From: Pseudaminobacter salicylatoxidans | GTDB taxonomy: Bacteria; Pseudomonadota; Alphaproteobacteria; Rhizobiales; Rhizobiaceae | Direction of reading: 5' to 3' | DNA: 64,000 nucleotides | Assembly (NCBI RefSeq): GCF_003148475.1 | Contig: NZ_QGGG01000010.1 | Location: 62,001 to 126,000 of the forward strand | Shown here: one piece after another, positions 47,816-57,096 of the stretch | Layout: every line of letters starts with the position of its first letter | Position numbering within the stretch: the stretch's first letter is position 1 | Translations under genes and position numbers: made by a program | Notes under the pieces: model-generated | Seen by the model: only the letters and a program-made list of their open reading frames with translations | What the model was told of the DNA's origin: nothing | The model's database searches: none

Positions 47816-48079
47816 TCAGCGGCGATAGCTGAACAGCCGCAGGATGATGAAGGCCGGCACCACGATAGCCGCGCCAAGCAGGAAATAGCCGACGAAGCGG
47901 TCTATGGCCTTGAAGCCCATGTTCCAGATCTGCAGGGCGAAATCGCGGATCTGATAGACGACATCATAGGGCGACCAGCCGAAATAACTCATCACGATGC
48001 CGACGAGGAACGACACCACCACCAGCTTGAGGAATATCCGAAGCGGCGTATCACCCAGAAAGCGCGTAAAATCGGACAC
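47816..48079 (-). CDS. Small DUF6460-like membrane protein
   Basis: An 87-residue protein with two hydrophobic stretches (FLKLVVVSFLVGIVMSYFGW and FVGYFLLGAAIVVPAFIILRLF). The GTG at 48079 (VSDFTRFLGDTPL) is preceded by an AGGAGGA ribosome-binding site, better than the ATG at 48115 or the longer frame at 48151. Resembles the DUF6460 family by recollection; function unknown. It lies 36 bases upstream of the MATE gene on the same strand. Confidence 0.7.
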   Translation of the reverse strand: MSDFTRFLGDTPLRIFLKLVVVSFLVGIVMSYFGWSPYDVVYQIRDFALQIWNMGFKAIDRFVGYFLLGAAIVVPAFIILRLFSYRR

Positions 48080-48231
48080 CGTCGTCCTCCTGCGATTCGC
48101 GTTTGGTTTTGCCATTGACTGGAGATAGGCGACTTTGGGTCGCTGGTTCAAGCATCAGCCTGTTGGCAATGCAACCGTCTCGCGATTTGCGATTGCCGGT
48201 CAACGCGGCTCTATGATAAGCGAAGCGCTGC

Positions 48232-48305
48232 GCGGGTATGATGTAATGGTAGCCTGTCAGCTTCCCAAGCTGAACGCGCGGGTTCGATTCCCGCTACCCG
48301 CTCCA
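48232..48305 (+). tRNA. tRNA-Gly (anticodon CCC)
   Basis: A complete 74-nt cloverleaf: acceptor GCGGGTA pairs with TACCCGC, the anticodon arm TCAGC-TTCCCAA-GCTGA carries CCC, the T arm has GGTTCGATTCC, and CCA is encoded. A -10-like TATGAT lies at 48212-48217. It stands immediately upstream of the polysaccharide locus. Confidence 0.97.
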
Positions 48306-48441
48306 AATCATTTCAATATTTCAACGACGTTCCGGCCCGTTTCCTGATGGGCGGTTTTGCTGCAGTTTTACACCGCATACCGACAAACACGAATTTGCGA
48401 CCGCCCGCGCATGACGCGAGCGGCCACCTTAGGTGGAATCG

Positions 48442-49560
48442 TCAGCCGATGACCGCGGCGATGATCTTATCCTGCACGTCGGCCTCTAGGTAGGGATGCA
48501 TGGGCAGGCTGACGACGCGACTGGAAAGGTCCTCACTGACGCCCAGCCCGGCCGGATCACTCGGGAACTGCTTATAGGCGTTTTGCTTGTGCAACGGCAC
48601 GGGGTAGTAGATCACGGTCGGCACGCCGGCGGCCTTGGCGCGCGCCTGCAGGGTGTCCCGTTCCTCTGCCGAGGCTGTCTTGAGCGTGTATTGCGCCCAG
48701 ATGCTGACCAGCCCTTCCGGGATGTAGGGCGTCTCGTAGCGGTTGGAGAGCGCCGCCGTGTAACGCTGCGCCACAACCTGACGCTTCTCGATCTCGTCGG
48801 CATAGACGGCGAGCTTCTCGATCAGGATCGCCGCCTGCAGCGTGTCCAGGCGGCTGTTCATGCCGATGCGCTCGTTATAATACTTGTGCGAACCCTTGCC
48901 GTGGACCCGATAGGAATCAAGCAATGCGGCAAGCTCATCGTCATTGGTGAAGACGGCACCGCCGTCGCCATAGCAGCCGAGCGGCTTTGCGGGGAAAAAC
49001 GAGGTGGTGGAGATGTCGCACAGCGAACCGGTGATCCGTCCCTTGTAGTTGCCGCCCCAGCCCTGTGCGCTGTCGCCGATCACCTTGAGGTCGTTTTCCC
49101 GCGCGATCGCCAGAATGGCGTCGTAGTCCGCAGGCAGACCGAAAAGATCGACTGGAATGACGCATTTCGGCGTCAGGCCCTCAGTCTTTGCATGGACGAT
49201 CGCGCGCTTGAGGCTTTCCGGGTCCATATTGAAGGTGTCGGGAAGGCAATCCACGAAGACAGGCGTCGCGTTGACGAAAGGCACGACTTCGGCGGTGGCG
49301 GCAAAGGTGAAGGACGGCACGAACACCGCATCGCCTGCCTTCACGCCCAGCGCCATCAGGGCAAGCTGAAGCGCGTCGGTGCCGTTGGCGCAGGACAATG
49401 CGTGCTTGGCGCCGCAGAATTCGGCAAGCTGCTTTTCCAGACGTGCTACATCCGGGCCCATGATGTATTGGCCCTCGTCGAGCACGCGCGAAACGGCGGC
49501 ATCCAGATTGCTACGCAGACGCGCCTGTTGCGCGGCGAGGTCGATGAACGGTATTGCCAT
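48442..49560 (-). CDS. wbpE: DegT/DnrJ/EryC1 aminotransferase, WbpE-like
   Basis: A 372-residue PLP sugar aminotransferase. It has IPFIDLAAQQARL near the start, the PLP Lys in TTSFFPAKPLGCYGDGG, and YYNERIGMNSRLDTLQAAIL. Homologues such as WbpE transfer an amino group to UDP-3-keto-GlcNAcA, making the 3-amino sugar of UDP-GlcNAc3NAcA. Other required enzymes (WbpD-, WbpB-, WbpA-like) are 5-10 kb away on the same strand. Start 49560 (MAIPFIDLAA) was chosen over the frame's 49608. Single-gene unit; divergent from the reductase gene. Confidence 0.9.
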   Translation of the reverse strand: MAIPFIDLAAQQARLRSNLDAAVSRVLDEGQYIMGPDVARLEKQLAEFCGAKHALSCANGTDALQLALMALGVKAGDAVFVPSFTFAATAEVVPFVNATPVFVDCLPDTFNMDPESLKRAIVHAKTEGLTPKCVIPVDLFGLPADYDAILAIARENDLKVIGDSAQGWGGNYKGRITGSLCDISTTSFFPAKPLGCYGDGGAVFTNDDELAALLDSYRVHGKGSHKYYNERIGMNSRLDTLQAAILIEKLAVYADEIEKRQVVAQRYTAALSNRYETPYIPEGLVSIWAQYTLKTASAEERDTLQARAKAAGVPTVIYYPVPLHKQNAYKQFPSDPAGLGVSEDLSSRVVSLPMHPYLEADVQDKIIAAVIG

Positions 49561-49704
49561 GTGGGATAGCTCTCTTCTGTCGTGGATAGCCCGGCGCCGA
49601 CAGACCAAGACGCGCCTGAGCGACAGGCTTGCGGTTTATACGAAGGGGAAGGCAGGAGCAACCAGCGCGATTGCCGCAACAGTCAACCAGGGATCAGCCA
49701 CTGA

Positions 49705-50694
49705 ATGACCACGCAGCGCATACTCGTTACGGGAGCGACGGGGTTCGTGGGGCGGCATGTCGTCTCCCATCTCGTCGCACAAGACAAAGACCTGCTTCTT
49801 GTGGTGCGCGATATTGGCCGTTGCCCCGTCGAGTGGCGGAACGAACCACGCATCACGGTAACCGAAATTGCAGATATGACATCGGCATCCGAACTCTCGG
49901 GAACGATGGCCGGGGCGGATACCGTGGTCCATCTCGCGGGGCTGGCGCACATCGCCGCCGGCGACCGAAGTGACCGCGAGGAACAATTCATGCTGGCCAA
50001 TGCGCAGGGAACAAGCGCGCTGTGCGAGGCAGCTCTAAGCTCGAACATCGCCACTTTCATCCATCTGAGCAGTCTTGCGGCGATCACCGGCAACTCCACA
50101 CCGGAAACAATAGGTGATCGGACTAATAGTGAGCCGATTACTGCCTATGGGCGATCGAAACGGGAGGCGGAACGGCATGTGCGTCGGTTGGCCGAAGCAG
50201 GCGCTTTTGCCGTGTCACTGCGGCCGCCGCTGGTTGTCGGCGCCGATGCAAGGGGCAACTGGGCAAGTCTTCAGGCACTTGCGGCAACCGGACTGCCCTT
50301 GCCCTTTGCCGGCATCGGCAATTGCAGGAGCTTCATCAGCGTACGCACGCTTGCCGAGGCCATTGCCGTACTTTGCGACGGCGACAAGCCGATAACCGCT
50401 TCCGGCAACTATTGCCTCGCGGACCCCTCGCCAATTTCATTACCCGACCTCATGCGTGAACTGAGGGCCGGAATGGGCATGCGGGCGCGGCTGTTCTCCT
50501 GCCCCTCGGCATTCTTCGACATGCTTGGAACGATCACCGGCCGGCGTCGACAGATCGCGGGATTGACCGGCGACCTCAGGGTCGATGCTTCCCGCTTTTA
50601 CGATACCTTCGGCTTTCATCCTTCCCAGGGTTTACCTGAGGCCATCAGGCAATCAGGGAAGGAATATATGAAGAGACGTCGTCATCTTGGGTAA
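49705..50694 (+). CDS. NAD-dependent epimerase/4-reductase, WbpV/WreQ-like
   Basis: A 329-residue extended SDR. It has the NAD motif GATGFVGRHVV, a Ser and Tyr/Lys catalytic set (HLSSLAAITGNS, TAYGRSKREAE) and a C-terminal nucleotide-sugar region (GNYCLADPSPI). WbpV/WreQ homologues reduce the 4-keto intermediate from the WbpM/WreV dehydratase to give UDP-QuiNAc or UDP-FucNAc. The WbpM-like gene in this locus supplies the substrate. Reductase versus epimerase activity is inferred from context. First gene of a plus-strand run. Confidence 0.82.
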   Translation: MTTQRILVTGATGFVGRHVVSHLVAQDKDLLLVVRDIGRCPVEWRNEPRITVTEIADMTSASELSGTMAGADTVVHLAGLAHIAAGDRSDREEQFMLANAQGTSALCEAALSSNIATFIHLSSLAAITGNSTPETIGDRTNSEPITAYGRSKREAERHVRRLAEAGAFAVSLRPPLVVGADARGNWASLQALAATGLPLPFAGIGNCRSFISVRTLAEAIAVLCDGDKPITASGNYCLADPSPISLPDLMRELRAGMGMRARLFSCPSAFFDMLGTITGRRRQIAGLTGDLRVDASRFYDTFGFHPSQGLPEAIRQSGKEYMKRRRHLG

Positions 50695-50771
50695 AACGCG
50701 CAAAGCTCGCGACGGCAGTTGCCTGCGCAGCCGGCATTTCTGATAAGAACGGGAATTCAAGCGGATATTTC

Positions 50772-51338
50772 ATGAAGCGTTCCTTCGATCTTGTCGTGGC
50801 GGTCATTGGCCTGGTGGTTGCCAGCCCGATAATAGCCGGTTGTGTCATTGCCATTCGGCTGACCTCTCCCGGACCGGCCATCTTCCGGCAGACGCGCGTG
50901 GGCAGATATGAGCGCTCATTCGTGTGCCTCAAGCTGCGCACGATGCATCGTGACACGCGAAACCTGCCGAGCCATGAAATGGGTGCATCCGCGATTACGC
51001 CTTTGGGCAAGCACCTGCGGAGACTGAAGCTCGATGAACTGCCCCAACTCCTGAACATTTTGCGCGGGGAGATGAGTTTTGTAGGACCCCGCCCTTGTCT
51101 GCCCTCGCAAACGAGGCTCATCGAGGCACGCCGCGGTTACGGACTGGAGCGCCTTCGCCCAGGCATCACCGGCGTGGCCCAGGTTGCAGGAGTGGATATG
51201 TCGGATCCCGTGCGGCTGGCAGCGCTCGATGCAACCTACCTGCAAGACATGTCACTGAAGACGGACATAAACTTGATCCTGGCAACCGCATTCGGCGCCG
51301 GCAGGGGTGACAGGGTAAGATCGGACAACACTCGATGA
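50772..51338 (+). CDS. Initiating sugar-1-phosphate transferase, PglC/WreU-like
   Basis: A 188-residue small monotopic phosphoglycosyl transferase that starts lipid-linked glycan assembly on undecaprenyl phosphate. A single N-terminal re-entrant hydrophobic segment (DLVVAVIGLVVASPIIAGC) precedes the conserved VCLKLRTM, the catalytic Asp-Glu (D88-E89 in KLDELPQLLN) and RGEMSFVGPRP. In context it would transfer QuiNAc-P or FucNAc-P. Follows the reductase gene after 77 bases. Confidence 0.9.
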   Translation: MKRSFDLVVAVIGLVVASPIIAGCVIAIRLTSPGPAIFRQTRVGRYERSFVCLKLRTMHRDTRNLPSHEMGASAITPLGKHLRRLKLDELPQLLNILRGEMSFVGPRPCLPSQTRLIEARRGYGLERLRPGITGVAQVAGVDMSDPVRLAALDATYLQDMSLKTDINLILATAFGAGRGDRVRSDNTR

Positions 51339-51351
51339 CCCAGAGCGACGC

Positions 51352-52602
51352 GTGAACATCTGGTACTTCAATCACTATGCCGGCGGTCCCGGAATAGGAA
51401 AATTTGCGAGGGCCTATAACCTCGGGCAGGCATGGATGCGGATGGGCATCGAAACCACCGTATTCGTAGCCCGCTTCCATCACCTTCTGGATAGCGATAC
51501 GCCCCTGCCCGAAACAAAGACTGTCGACGGCCTGAAATACATAGGCCTGAACGCCCGCCCCTATAAGGGAAACGGCACAAAGCGGCTGCTGAACATGCTC
51601 GATTTCTGCATGTCGATATTCAAAACCACACCGGAGAAATATCAACTGTCGAAGCCGGATGTCGTGATTGTCAGTTCACCGCATCCTTTCGCCGTTTTCC
51701 CGGCCTTCAGGCTTGCCAGGCGATACGGCGCAAAACTGGTATTCGAGGTACGGGACATCTGGCCTCTCTCGATCACGGAAATCACCGGAACTTCGTCTTT
51801 CCATCCTTTCGTTCTCCTGGCGGGTCTCGCGGAACGTTTCGCCTATACCAGATCCGATCTTGTCGCTTCCCTTCCGGGAGGCGCGGAACCGCATATGCGA
51901 AAGAAGGGGCTGGCGCGAGGCAAGTTCATTCATGCGCCCAACGGAGTTGTCGCCAATAATCCGTTGGAAGCTTCCGCCCCGGAAAGCGAAGTCGGGCAGG
52001 CTGCAGCCGACAAAATCCGCGAATGGCGCAGCCAAGGGCGCGTTATCATCATTCACCCCGGAGCGCAGGGGATACCCAATGCGCTCGATCGGCTGCTCGA
52101 TGCAAGTGCGCAACTCAATACCCGCGGCCTGAAAGACCGCTACGGCATTTTGCTGCCGGGTAGCGGCGGCACGACTGCACAGCTTGTCGCACAGGCGCGC
52201 GAACTGGACCTCGACAACATCGCCTTCTTTTCCCTGGTTCCCAAGACCGAAGCGCTATGGCTGACTGGTCAATGCGACATTGGCTATGCCGGCGCGCGCA
52301 ACCATGAAGCGCTTTACCAATATGGCATCAGCTTCAACAAGATCATGGATTTCATGGAGGCCGGACTTCCCGTCGTCCTGCCGCTGGCCGCTGCCGGCGA
52401 TCCCGTCACAGCTTCCGGATGCGGTATCGTGACCGGAAGTGACGATCCTGTACGGATTGCCGCCGCGCTCGAACGCCTTATCGGCATGCGCGCCGATGAA
52501 CGCCATGCCATGGGAGCGCGCGGCCGCTCCTTTGTCAGACAACACTATGATTACGAGACGATCGCCGCAAATTATCTCGAAGCGATCCGGAACGCTCGGT
52601 GA
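51352..52602 (+). CDS. Glycosyltransferase family 4, WbuB-like
   Basis: A 416-residue GT-B transferase. The GTG start at 51352 is 13 bases after the sugar transferase stop. N-terminal NHYAGGPGIGKFARAYNL resembles WbuB, and the C-terminal domain has GYAGARNHEALYQYGISFNKIMDFMEAGLPVV, the nucleotide-sugar binding segment. WbuB-like enzymes add a deoxyamino sugar as the second residue. Sugar specificity is unknown. Third gene in the plus-strand run. Confidence 0.87.
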   Translation: MNIWYFNHYAGGPGIGKFARAYNLGQAWMRMGIETTVFVARFHHLLDSDTPLPETKTVDGLKYIGLNARPYKGNGTKRLLNMLDFCMSIFKTTPEKYQLSKPDVVIVSSPHPFAVFPAFRLARRYGAKLVFEVRDIWPLSITEITGTSSFHPFVLLAGLAERFAYTRSDLVASLPGGAEPHMRKKGLARGKFIHAPNGVVANNPLEASAPESEVGQAAADKIREWRSQGRVIIIHPGAQGIPNALDRLLDASAQLNTRGLKDRYGILLPGSGGTTAQLVAQARELDLDNIAFFSLVPKTEALWLTGQCDIGYAGARNHEALYQYGISFNKIMDFMEAGLPVVLPLAAAGDPVTASGCGIVTGSDDPVRIAAALERLIGMRADERHAMGARGRSFVRQHYDYETIAANYLEAIRNAR

Positions 52603-52690
52603 GATGATTTTCTGGTAGAGACAGGAATTTATCCCCCATCTCCACACACTCCATACACTTGCGCAAGAAACCCCCAGCGCAGGACATGTC

Positions 52691-54103
52691 ATGGAAAACA
52701 CCCCCAACCTCGCCCTCCCCTACCTGATGCCCTCGCAGGCACAGAAGCATGTGACCCACAATGAAGCGCTGCAAATGCTGGACGGGCTCGTGCAGCTTTC
52801 CGTCATCAGCCGCCAGCTTTCCACGCCTCCAGCCGGTGCCGCCGAGGGTGATCGCTACATGGTGCACGAGGGCGAAGGCGCCTGGACCGGATGGGACGAT
52901 ACGATTGCGAGCTTCGTCGATGGCACATGGCTGTGCCTCACCCCACGCACAGGCTGGTGCTGCTGGATCGAAAACGAGGAAATACTGCTCGTATGGGATG
53001 GCTCGGATTGGCAGTCGTTGAACGACAGTCACCCGCAAACCATGCAACTCGAAAGCCTGGGTATCAACTCCGCGCCTGACAACGGCAACAGACTTGCCGT
53101 GAAATCGGATGCCGTACTCTTCAGCCATGACGACACTGTGCCCGGTAGCGGCAACATGCAGATAACCGTCAACAAGGCGGATGTGGCCAAGGAGGCCGCT
53201 ATCTTCTTCCAAAGCGACTGGTCGGCACGCGCGGGTATCGGCTGTTTCGGGTCCGACCGGTTCCAGATCAAGGTCTCTGCCGATGGCTCGGCATGGACCG
53301 ACGCGCTAAGCATCGACCCGTCGTCGGGCGATGTTGGCCTGGGCACCGCCACCGCGAAGGGACGATTGCACGTGACCAGCCGCGACTATCTGTCGATCAC
53401 CGTGTCGAACAGCAATGCGGACGCCACGGCCAAGGGCGGCATGGTGTGCGGCGCCCGCCATGACAATGCAAACACGCCCTTTGTCTGTTTCGGCTCGTGG
53501 GATCGTGGTGCGACGAACGGCCAGCGCGAGGTGTTTTTCGGTGGCGGCGGCTGGAACCTGCCGGATGCCACACAGTTGCAGTTCTATACCGCGCCCGCTT
53601 ATTCCGAGACCACCAATACCGGGGTTCAGCGCATGGTCATCACATCGGCCGGTAATGTCGGTATCGGGGTTGCAGCCCCCAGCGCCAGACTGCATGTGGG
53701 CGGAAGCCTTTCCAAGACCACCGGCTCCTTCGACATCGCCCACCCGAACCCCGAACTGCGCGGCACGCATCGTCTGCGGCATTGCTTCGTGGAGGCACCT
53801 ACACGCGGCGAAAACATCTATCGTTTCGACATCGAAGCGGAGGAAAGCGGAACCTTAAGCATTCCTTTGCCCGCCTATTGGCCCCATCTCAACGAAAATC
53901 CGCAGGTCTGGGTGAGCCCTGCCGGACATTTGGGCCGGGCCTATGGCATCGTAGATGAAGCGGCATGCGTGCTCAACGTCACCTGCGAGAGTGCCGGGCG
54001 CTACAATGTGCTCCTGATCGGAACACGCCGCGATGAGGATGCCTGCAATTATTTTGACGCACTCGGCGTGGAATACGAGCAAGCGGATGAAGCTGAAAGC
54101 TGA
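52691..54103 (+). CDS. DUF2793 tail-fibre-like protein in the glycan locus
   Basis: A 470-residue protein. Residues 1-110 match DUF2793 (NLALPYLMPSQAQKHVTHNE; ALQMLDGLVQLSV), a domain of alphaproteobacterial phage and gene-transfer-agent tail genes. The middle contains two copies of a fibre-type repeat, DVGLGTATAKGRLHV (about 214-228) and NVGIGVAAPSARLHV (about 322-336). The C-terminus (HRLRHCFVEAPTRGENIYRF; YNVLLIGTRRDE) resembles receptor-binding tail proteins. No signal peptide. No phage structural genes are adjacent; the neighbours are glycosyltransferases and glycan enzymes. It may recognise the local surface glycan, but its role is inferred. Confidence 0.78.
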   Translation: MENTPNLALPYLMPSQAQKHVTHNEALQMLDGLVQLSVISRQLSTPPAGAAEGDRYMVHEGEGAWTGWDDTIASFVDGTWLCLTPRTGWCCWIENEEILLVWDGSDWQSLNDSHPQTMQLESLGINSAPDNGNRLAVKSDAVLFSHDDTVPGSGNMQITVNKADVAKEAAIFFQSDWSARAGIGCFGSDRFQIKVSADGSAWTDALSIDPSSGDVGLGTATAKGRLHVTSRDYLSITVSNSNADATAKGGMVCGARHDNANTPFVCFGSWDRGATNGQREVFFGGGGWNLPDATQLQFYTAPAYSETTNTGVQRMVITSAGNVGIGVAAPSARLHVGGSLSKTTGSFDIAHPNPELRGTHRLRHCFVEAPTRGENIYRFDIEAEESGTLSIPLPAYWPHLNENPQVWVSPAGHLGRAYGIVDEAACVLNVTCESAGRYNVLLIGTRRDEDACNYFDALGVEYEQADEAES

Positions 54104-54110
54104 AAAGACC

Positions 54111-54162
54111 CCTTCCGGTCGAGCGGAAGGAGCAAGCGGGTCGTGCACTTCGCATGACCCGC
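54111..54162. terminator. Two hairpins between the DUF2793 gene and wbpD
   Basis: The first stem pairs CCTTCCG (54111-54117) with CGGAAGG (54124-54130); the second is GCGGGTCGTGC / GCATGACCCGC over 54136-54162. They lie between convergent stops (54103 and 54178). The first is followed on the minus strand by a CTTTTC stretch. Likely shared transcript end. Confidence 0.65.
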
Positions 54163-54177
54163 ATTGTTACCCGACGA

Positions 54178-54765
54178 TCAGGAGTTGGCCGCAGGTTCCT
54201 CGATGAGACGCAGCGTCTCGCCTTGCTGCTCGTAGCGTTCACCGGTGCGCGGGCATGTCAGCGTGTCGTCCAGGATTTCTCCCGCGCGCGACACCCATCC
54301 CCTGCGACGCGCCGGAACGCCCGCCATCAGCGCATATGCCGGCACCGTCTTCGTCACCACCGCTCCGGCGGCGATCAGGCAATATTCACCCAGTTCATTG
54401 CCGCATACTATGGTGGCATTGGCACCGATGGTTGCGCCGCGGCGCACCTTTGTCGTGCGGAACTCGTCCTTGCGCTCCATCTCCGCGCGCGGATTGAGCA
54501 CATTGGTGAACACACAGGAGGGGCCGCAGAACACACCTTGTTCCAGTTCCACCCCTTTATAGAGGGCGACATTGTTCTGGATCTTGCAATTGTCGCCCAC
54601 CGAAACGTCCGGGCCGATCATGACGTTCTGGCCGATGGAGCAATTGCGACCGATGCGGGTGCCGCCCAGGATATGGCTGAAATGCCAGATCTTGGTGCCG
54701 TCTCCCACCGTCACGCCATCATCGACATAGGAGCTTTCGTGGACGAAAAATTTCTGGTCCATCAC
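54178..54765 (-). CDS. wbpD: UDP-2-acetamido-3-amino-sugar N-acetyltransferase, WbpD-like
   Basis: A 195-residue left-handed beta-helix acetyltransferase with hexapeptide repeats ([45 protein letters not shown]). WbpD acetylates the 3-amino group of UDP-GlcNAc3NA, the final step to UDP-GlcNAc3NAcA. The C-terminus contains a CPRTGERYE motif. The start ATGATG overlaps the wbpB gene by four bases, so both are translated together. Terminators follow. Confidence 0.92.
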   Translation of the reverse strand: MMDQKFFVHESSYVDDGVTVGDGTKIWHFSHILGGTRIGRNCSIGQNVMIGPDVSVGDNCKIQNNVALYKGVELEQGVFCGPSCVFTNVLNPRAEMERKDEFRTTKVRRGATIGANATIVCGNELGEYCLIAAGAVVTKTVPAYALMAGVPARRRGWVSRAGEILDDTLTCPRTGERYEQQGETLRLIEEPAANS

Positions 54766-55757
54766 GCGGTTGCCTTGTTCATATCCTGAAGTTTCAGATT
54801 TTCAGCCAGCGCCTTTTCGGCCTTATCCAGCACGCGCAGCACGCTCAGGCCCTCCGCACCGTCAGTGCGCGGCGTCAGGCCACCGTCGATCGCTTCGATA
54901 AAGTGCCGGCATTCGGCTCTCAACGGCTCGGATTGCGGCACCACGACTCGCTCGGCATCCGCCTTGGTCGGCATCGGCACCGGACCGCTGGTGTCGATCG
55001 CATGACGATAGATTTTCAGCTTGGCGTTCCAGTCGGGCTCGCTGTCCTCGAAAACGGCCATGGCCTTTTCGCCGATAACGACCAGCCGCTGCTCCTTGAA
55101 GGGGTGCATCCACGAGGTCTGGACATGACCGCTGCCCCCGCCGGGGAAATGCATCTGCACGGTCACCATATCGGCAACACCCGGCGTGAAGGATACGTTG
55201 CCCTGCGCGGTGACATGCGCGGGCTCGGCGCCGAACAGACCAAGGATCATCGAAATGTCATGTGGCGCAAAGGACCACAGGACATTCTCCTCACGCCTGA
55301 ATTTGCCGAGTGAAAGCCGGTTCGAGTACACATAGCGCAGGCTTCCCAACTCGCCTGCATGCACCAGTTCGCGCAAGCGCACATAGATGGGATGGTATTG
55401 CAGCAGGTGTCCGACCATCAGACGCAGGTCACGCTTTTCAGCCAGCGCGCACAATGCCTCCGCTTCGACAACGTCCAGAGACAGGGGCTTTTCCACATAG
55501 ACGTGCTTGCCGGCCTCCAGCGCAGCCCTTGCCTGCGCAAAGTGCATCTCCGCAGGGCTGGCGATCGAAACACCGTCTATGGCGGGATCGGCCAGCACCT
55601 CTTCGAACGATGCGGCGCGGGCGCCATGTGCCTTGGCCGCTGCCGCTGCCGCCTCAGGATTAAAATCCACAACGGCGGTCAAAACCCCGAGCTCGGCAAA
55701 GTTGCGGGCAAGATTCTTGCCCCAATAGCCGTAGCCGACATGTGCGATGGATGCCAT
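54762..55757 (-). CDS. wbpB: UDP-GlcNAcA 3-dehydrogenase, WbpB-like (Gfo/Idh/MocA family)
   Basis: A 331-residue NAD-dependent oxidoreductase: N-terminal Rossmann ([19 protein letters not shown]), the family's catalytic EKPLSL segment ([11 protein letters not shown]), and [11 protein letters not shown]. WbpB oxidises C3 of UDP-GlcNAcA, creating the 3-keto sugar that WbpE aminates. It overlaps wbpD by four bases and lies upstream of it in a two-gene unit. Confidence 0.92.
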   Translation of the reverse strand: MASIAHVGYGYWGKNLARNFAELGVLTAVVDFNPEAAAAAAKAHGARAASFEEVLADPAIDGVSIASPAEMHFAQARAALEAGKHVYVEKPLSLDVVEAEALCALAEKRDLRLMVGHLLQYHPIYVRLRELVHAGELGSLRYVYSNRLSLGKFRREENVLWSFAPHDISMILGLFGAEPAHVTAQGNVSFTPGVADMVTVQMHFPGGGSGHVQTSWMHPFKEQRLVVIGEKAMAVFEDSEPDWNAKLKIYRHAIDTSGPVPMPTKADAERVVVPQSEPLRAECRHFIEAIDGGLTPRTDGAEGLSVLRVLDKAEKALAENLKLQDMNKATA

Positions 55758-55884
55758 GATGCTCCTGTCCAGGTTGTTGTTGCGGGGCTGGCTTTCGTTA
55801 AAGCGTTACGAACCCCATGTCACGCGGTAGATTGGACAAAATCATCCGGCGACCTCGCTCACACCGCTGCTTCAACGAAGATTT

Positions 55885-57096
55885 TCACTCGCACAGCGAG
55901 GCAGCAAAGCTTGCAAACGCCTGCGAATTCTTCTTCGCGCTGTAATGTGTCCTCTGGCATAATCTGGCTTCTGCGCCCAACCGCGCTCGCCAATCCGGCT
56001 GCCGGATCGTATTGTTGATAGTCTGCGCGATAGCGTCGGCGGAAGCGTCGACAGGCACCAGAACGCCGCCCCCCTTCCCGACTGCTTCTGGCACGCCTCC
56101 GACGGCGGTGGCGATGACTGGCACTCCAAAGCTCATCGCCTCCATCATTGCAAAGGGCATGCCCTCGGAAGAACTCAGGTTAATAAAGAACGAGACTTCA
56201 TTACGGGTGTAGAAATCGAGAACCTGTTCGCGCGGCATTGCCGGCCGCGCTTGAATGTTCATGTTCGCAGGCGCCACAAAACCTTCGATTCCGATTTGCC
56301 GTTCCGACGCCCCCAGATGATGCCAGGTCACCTTCAGATTGGGATGCGCTCGGGCAAATGCCGCAAGCGCATCGGCAATCAAACGAAGCCGCTTTACCGG
56401 CGCAGAAAAAGAGCAGGAAACAAAGGTGATGGCTTCGGTGAGCCTTCCTTCGTTGTAATGCTCCTGATCGGAAACACCCAATGAATTTCTCAGTATTCTC
56501 TCTGCAGGTATCCCATATCTATCAATCACATAGCGCTTTGCCGCCTCTGACAACACGACAATCCTATCCACACGATCCATCAATTGGCGGCGATAGGGTA
56601 TATGCCCACTATTGACGGCTATCTCTTCATAGAGATCGTAACCATGAGCTCTGGTAATCAGCGGACGCGCCCCCGCACAGGCCAACGCTGCTGTATCAGC
56701 GGTAAACCAATGCGTATAAAAAACATCGAAACGCTCTAAATACCTTTGAAAAACCTTCCGCCCCACCGAAAGCCTTATACTTTCCTTCCAAAATCTATAT
56801 AGCAATGCCTGCTTTGGCCTCCCCAAAACCTCTCCCCAAAAGAGTTTATCTAATATTAAATCTCCAACTCGTCCGACAATATTCCTTGACGAGAAGCTTT
56901 TTGCGTAATTGCAATCAACATCAATCCCGTCAGGCAAATCCAGGTCGATCTTGTAGCAAACCCTTATCGGCAGAAGCGTAACGGAAAATCCGCTTGCTAG
57001 AAGTGCACGCAGATCCTCTATCAAAAAACTCTTTTCGGCGGTTCCCAAGGCCGGATAGCTATTGGTTACGACAAGTATTTTCTTGTCCTTACGCAA
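55885..57096 (-). CDS. Glycosyltransferase, GT4-like
   Basis: A 403-residue GT-B transferase. The C-terminal nucleotide-binding region shows the E-x7-E pattern (SSEGMPFAMMEAMSFGVPVIATAVGG). N-terminal segment begins LVVTNSYPALGTAEKSF. The gene has visibly more A+T and AT-rich codons than flanking genes, especially around 56.5-56.9 kb, a sign of recent acquisition. It overlaps the upstream glycosyltransferase by eight bases. Acceptor and donor are unknown. Confidence 0.87.
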   Translation of the reverse strand: MRKDKKILVVTNSYPALGTAEKSFLIEDLRALLASGFSVTLLPIRVCYKIDLDLPDGIDVDCNYAKSFSSRNIVGRVGDLILDKLFWGEVLGRPKQALLYRFWKESIRLSVGRKVFQRYLERFDVFYTHWFTADTAALACAGARPLITRAHGYDLYEEIAVNSGHIPYRRQLMDRVDRIVVLSEAAKRYVIDRYGIPAERILRNSLGVSDQEHYNEGRLTEAITFVSCSFSAPVKRLRLIADALAAFARAHPNLKVTWHHLGASERQIGIEGFVAPANMNIQARPAMPREQVLDFYTRNEVSFFINLSSSEGMPFAMMEAMSFGVPVIATAVGGVPEAVGKGGGVLVPVDASADAIAQTINNTIRQPDWRARLGAEARLCQRTHYSAKKNSQAFASFAASLCE

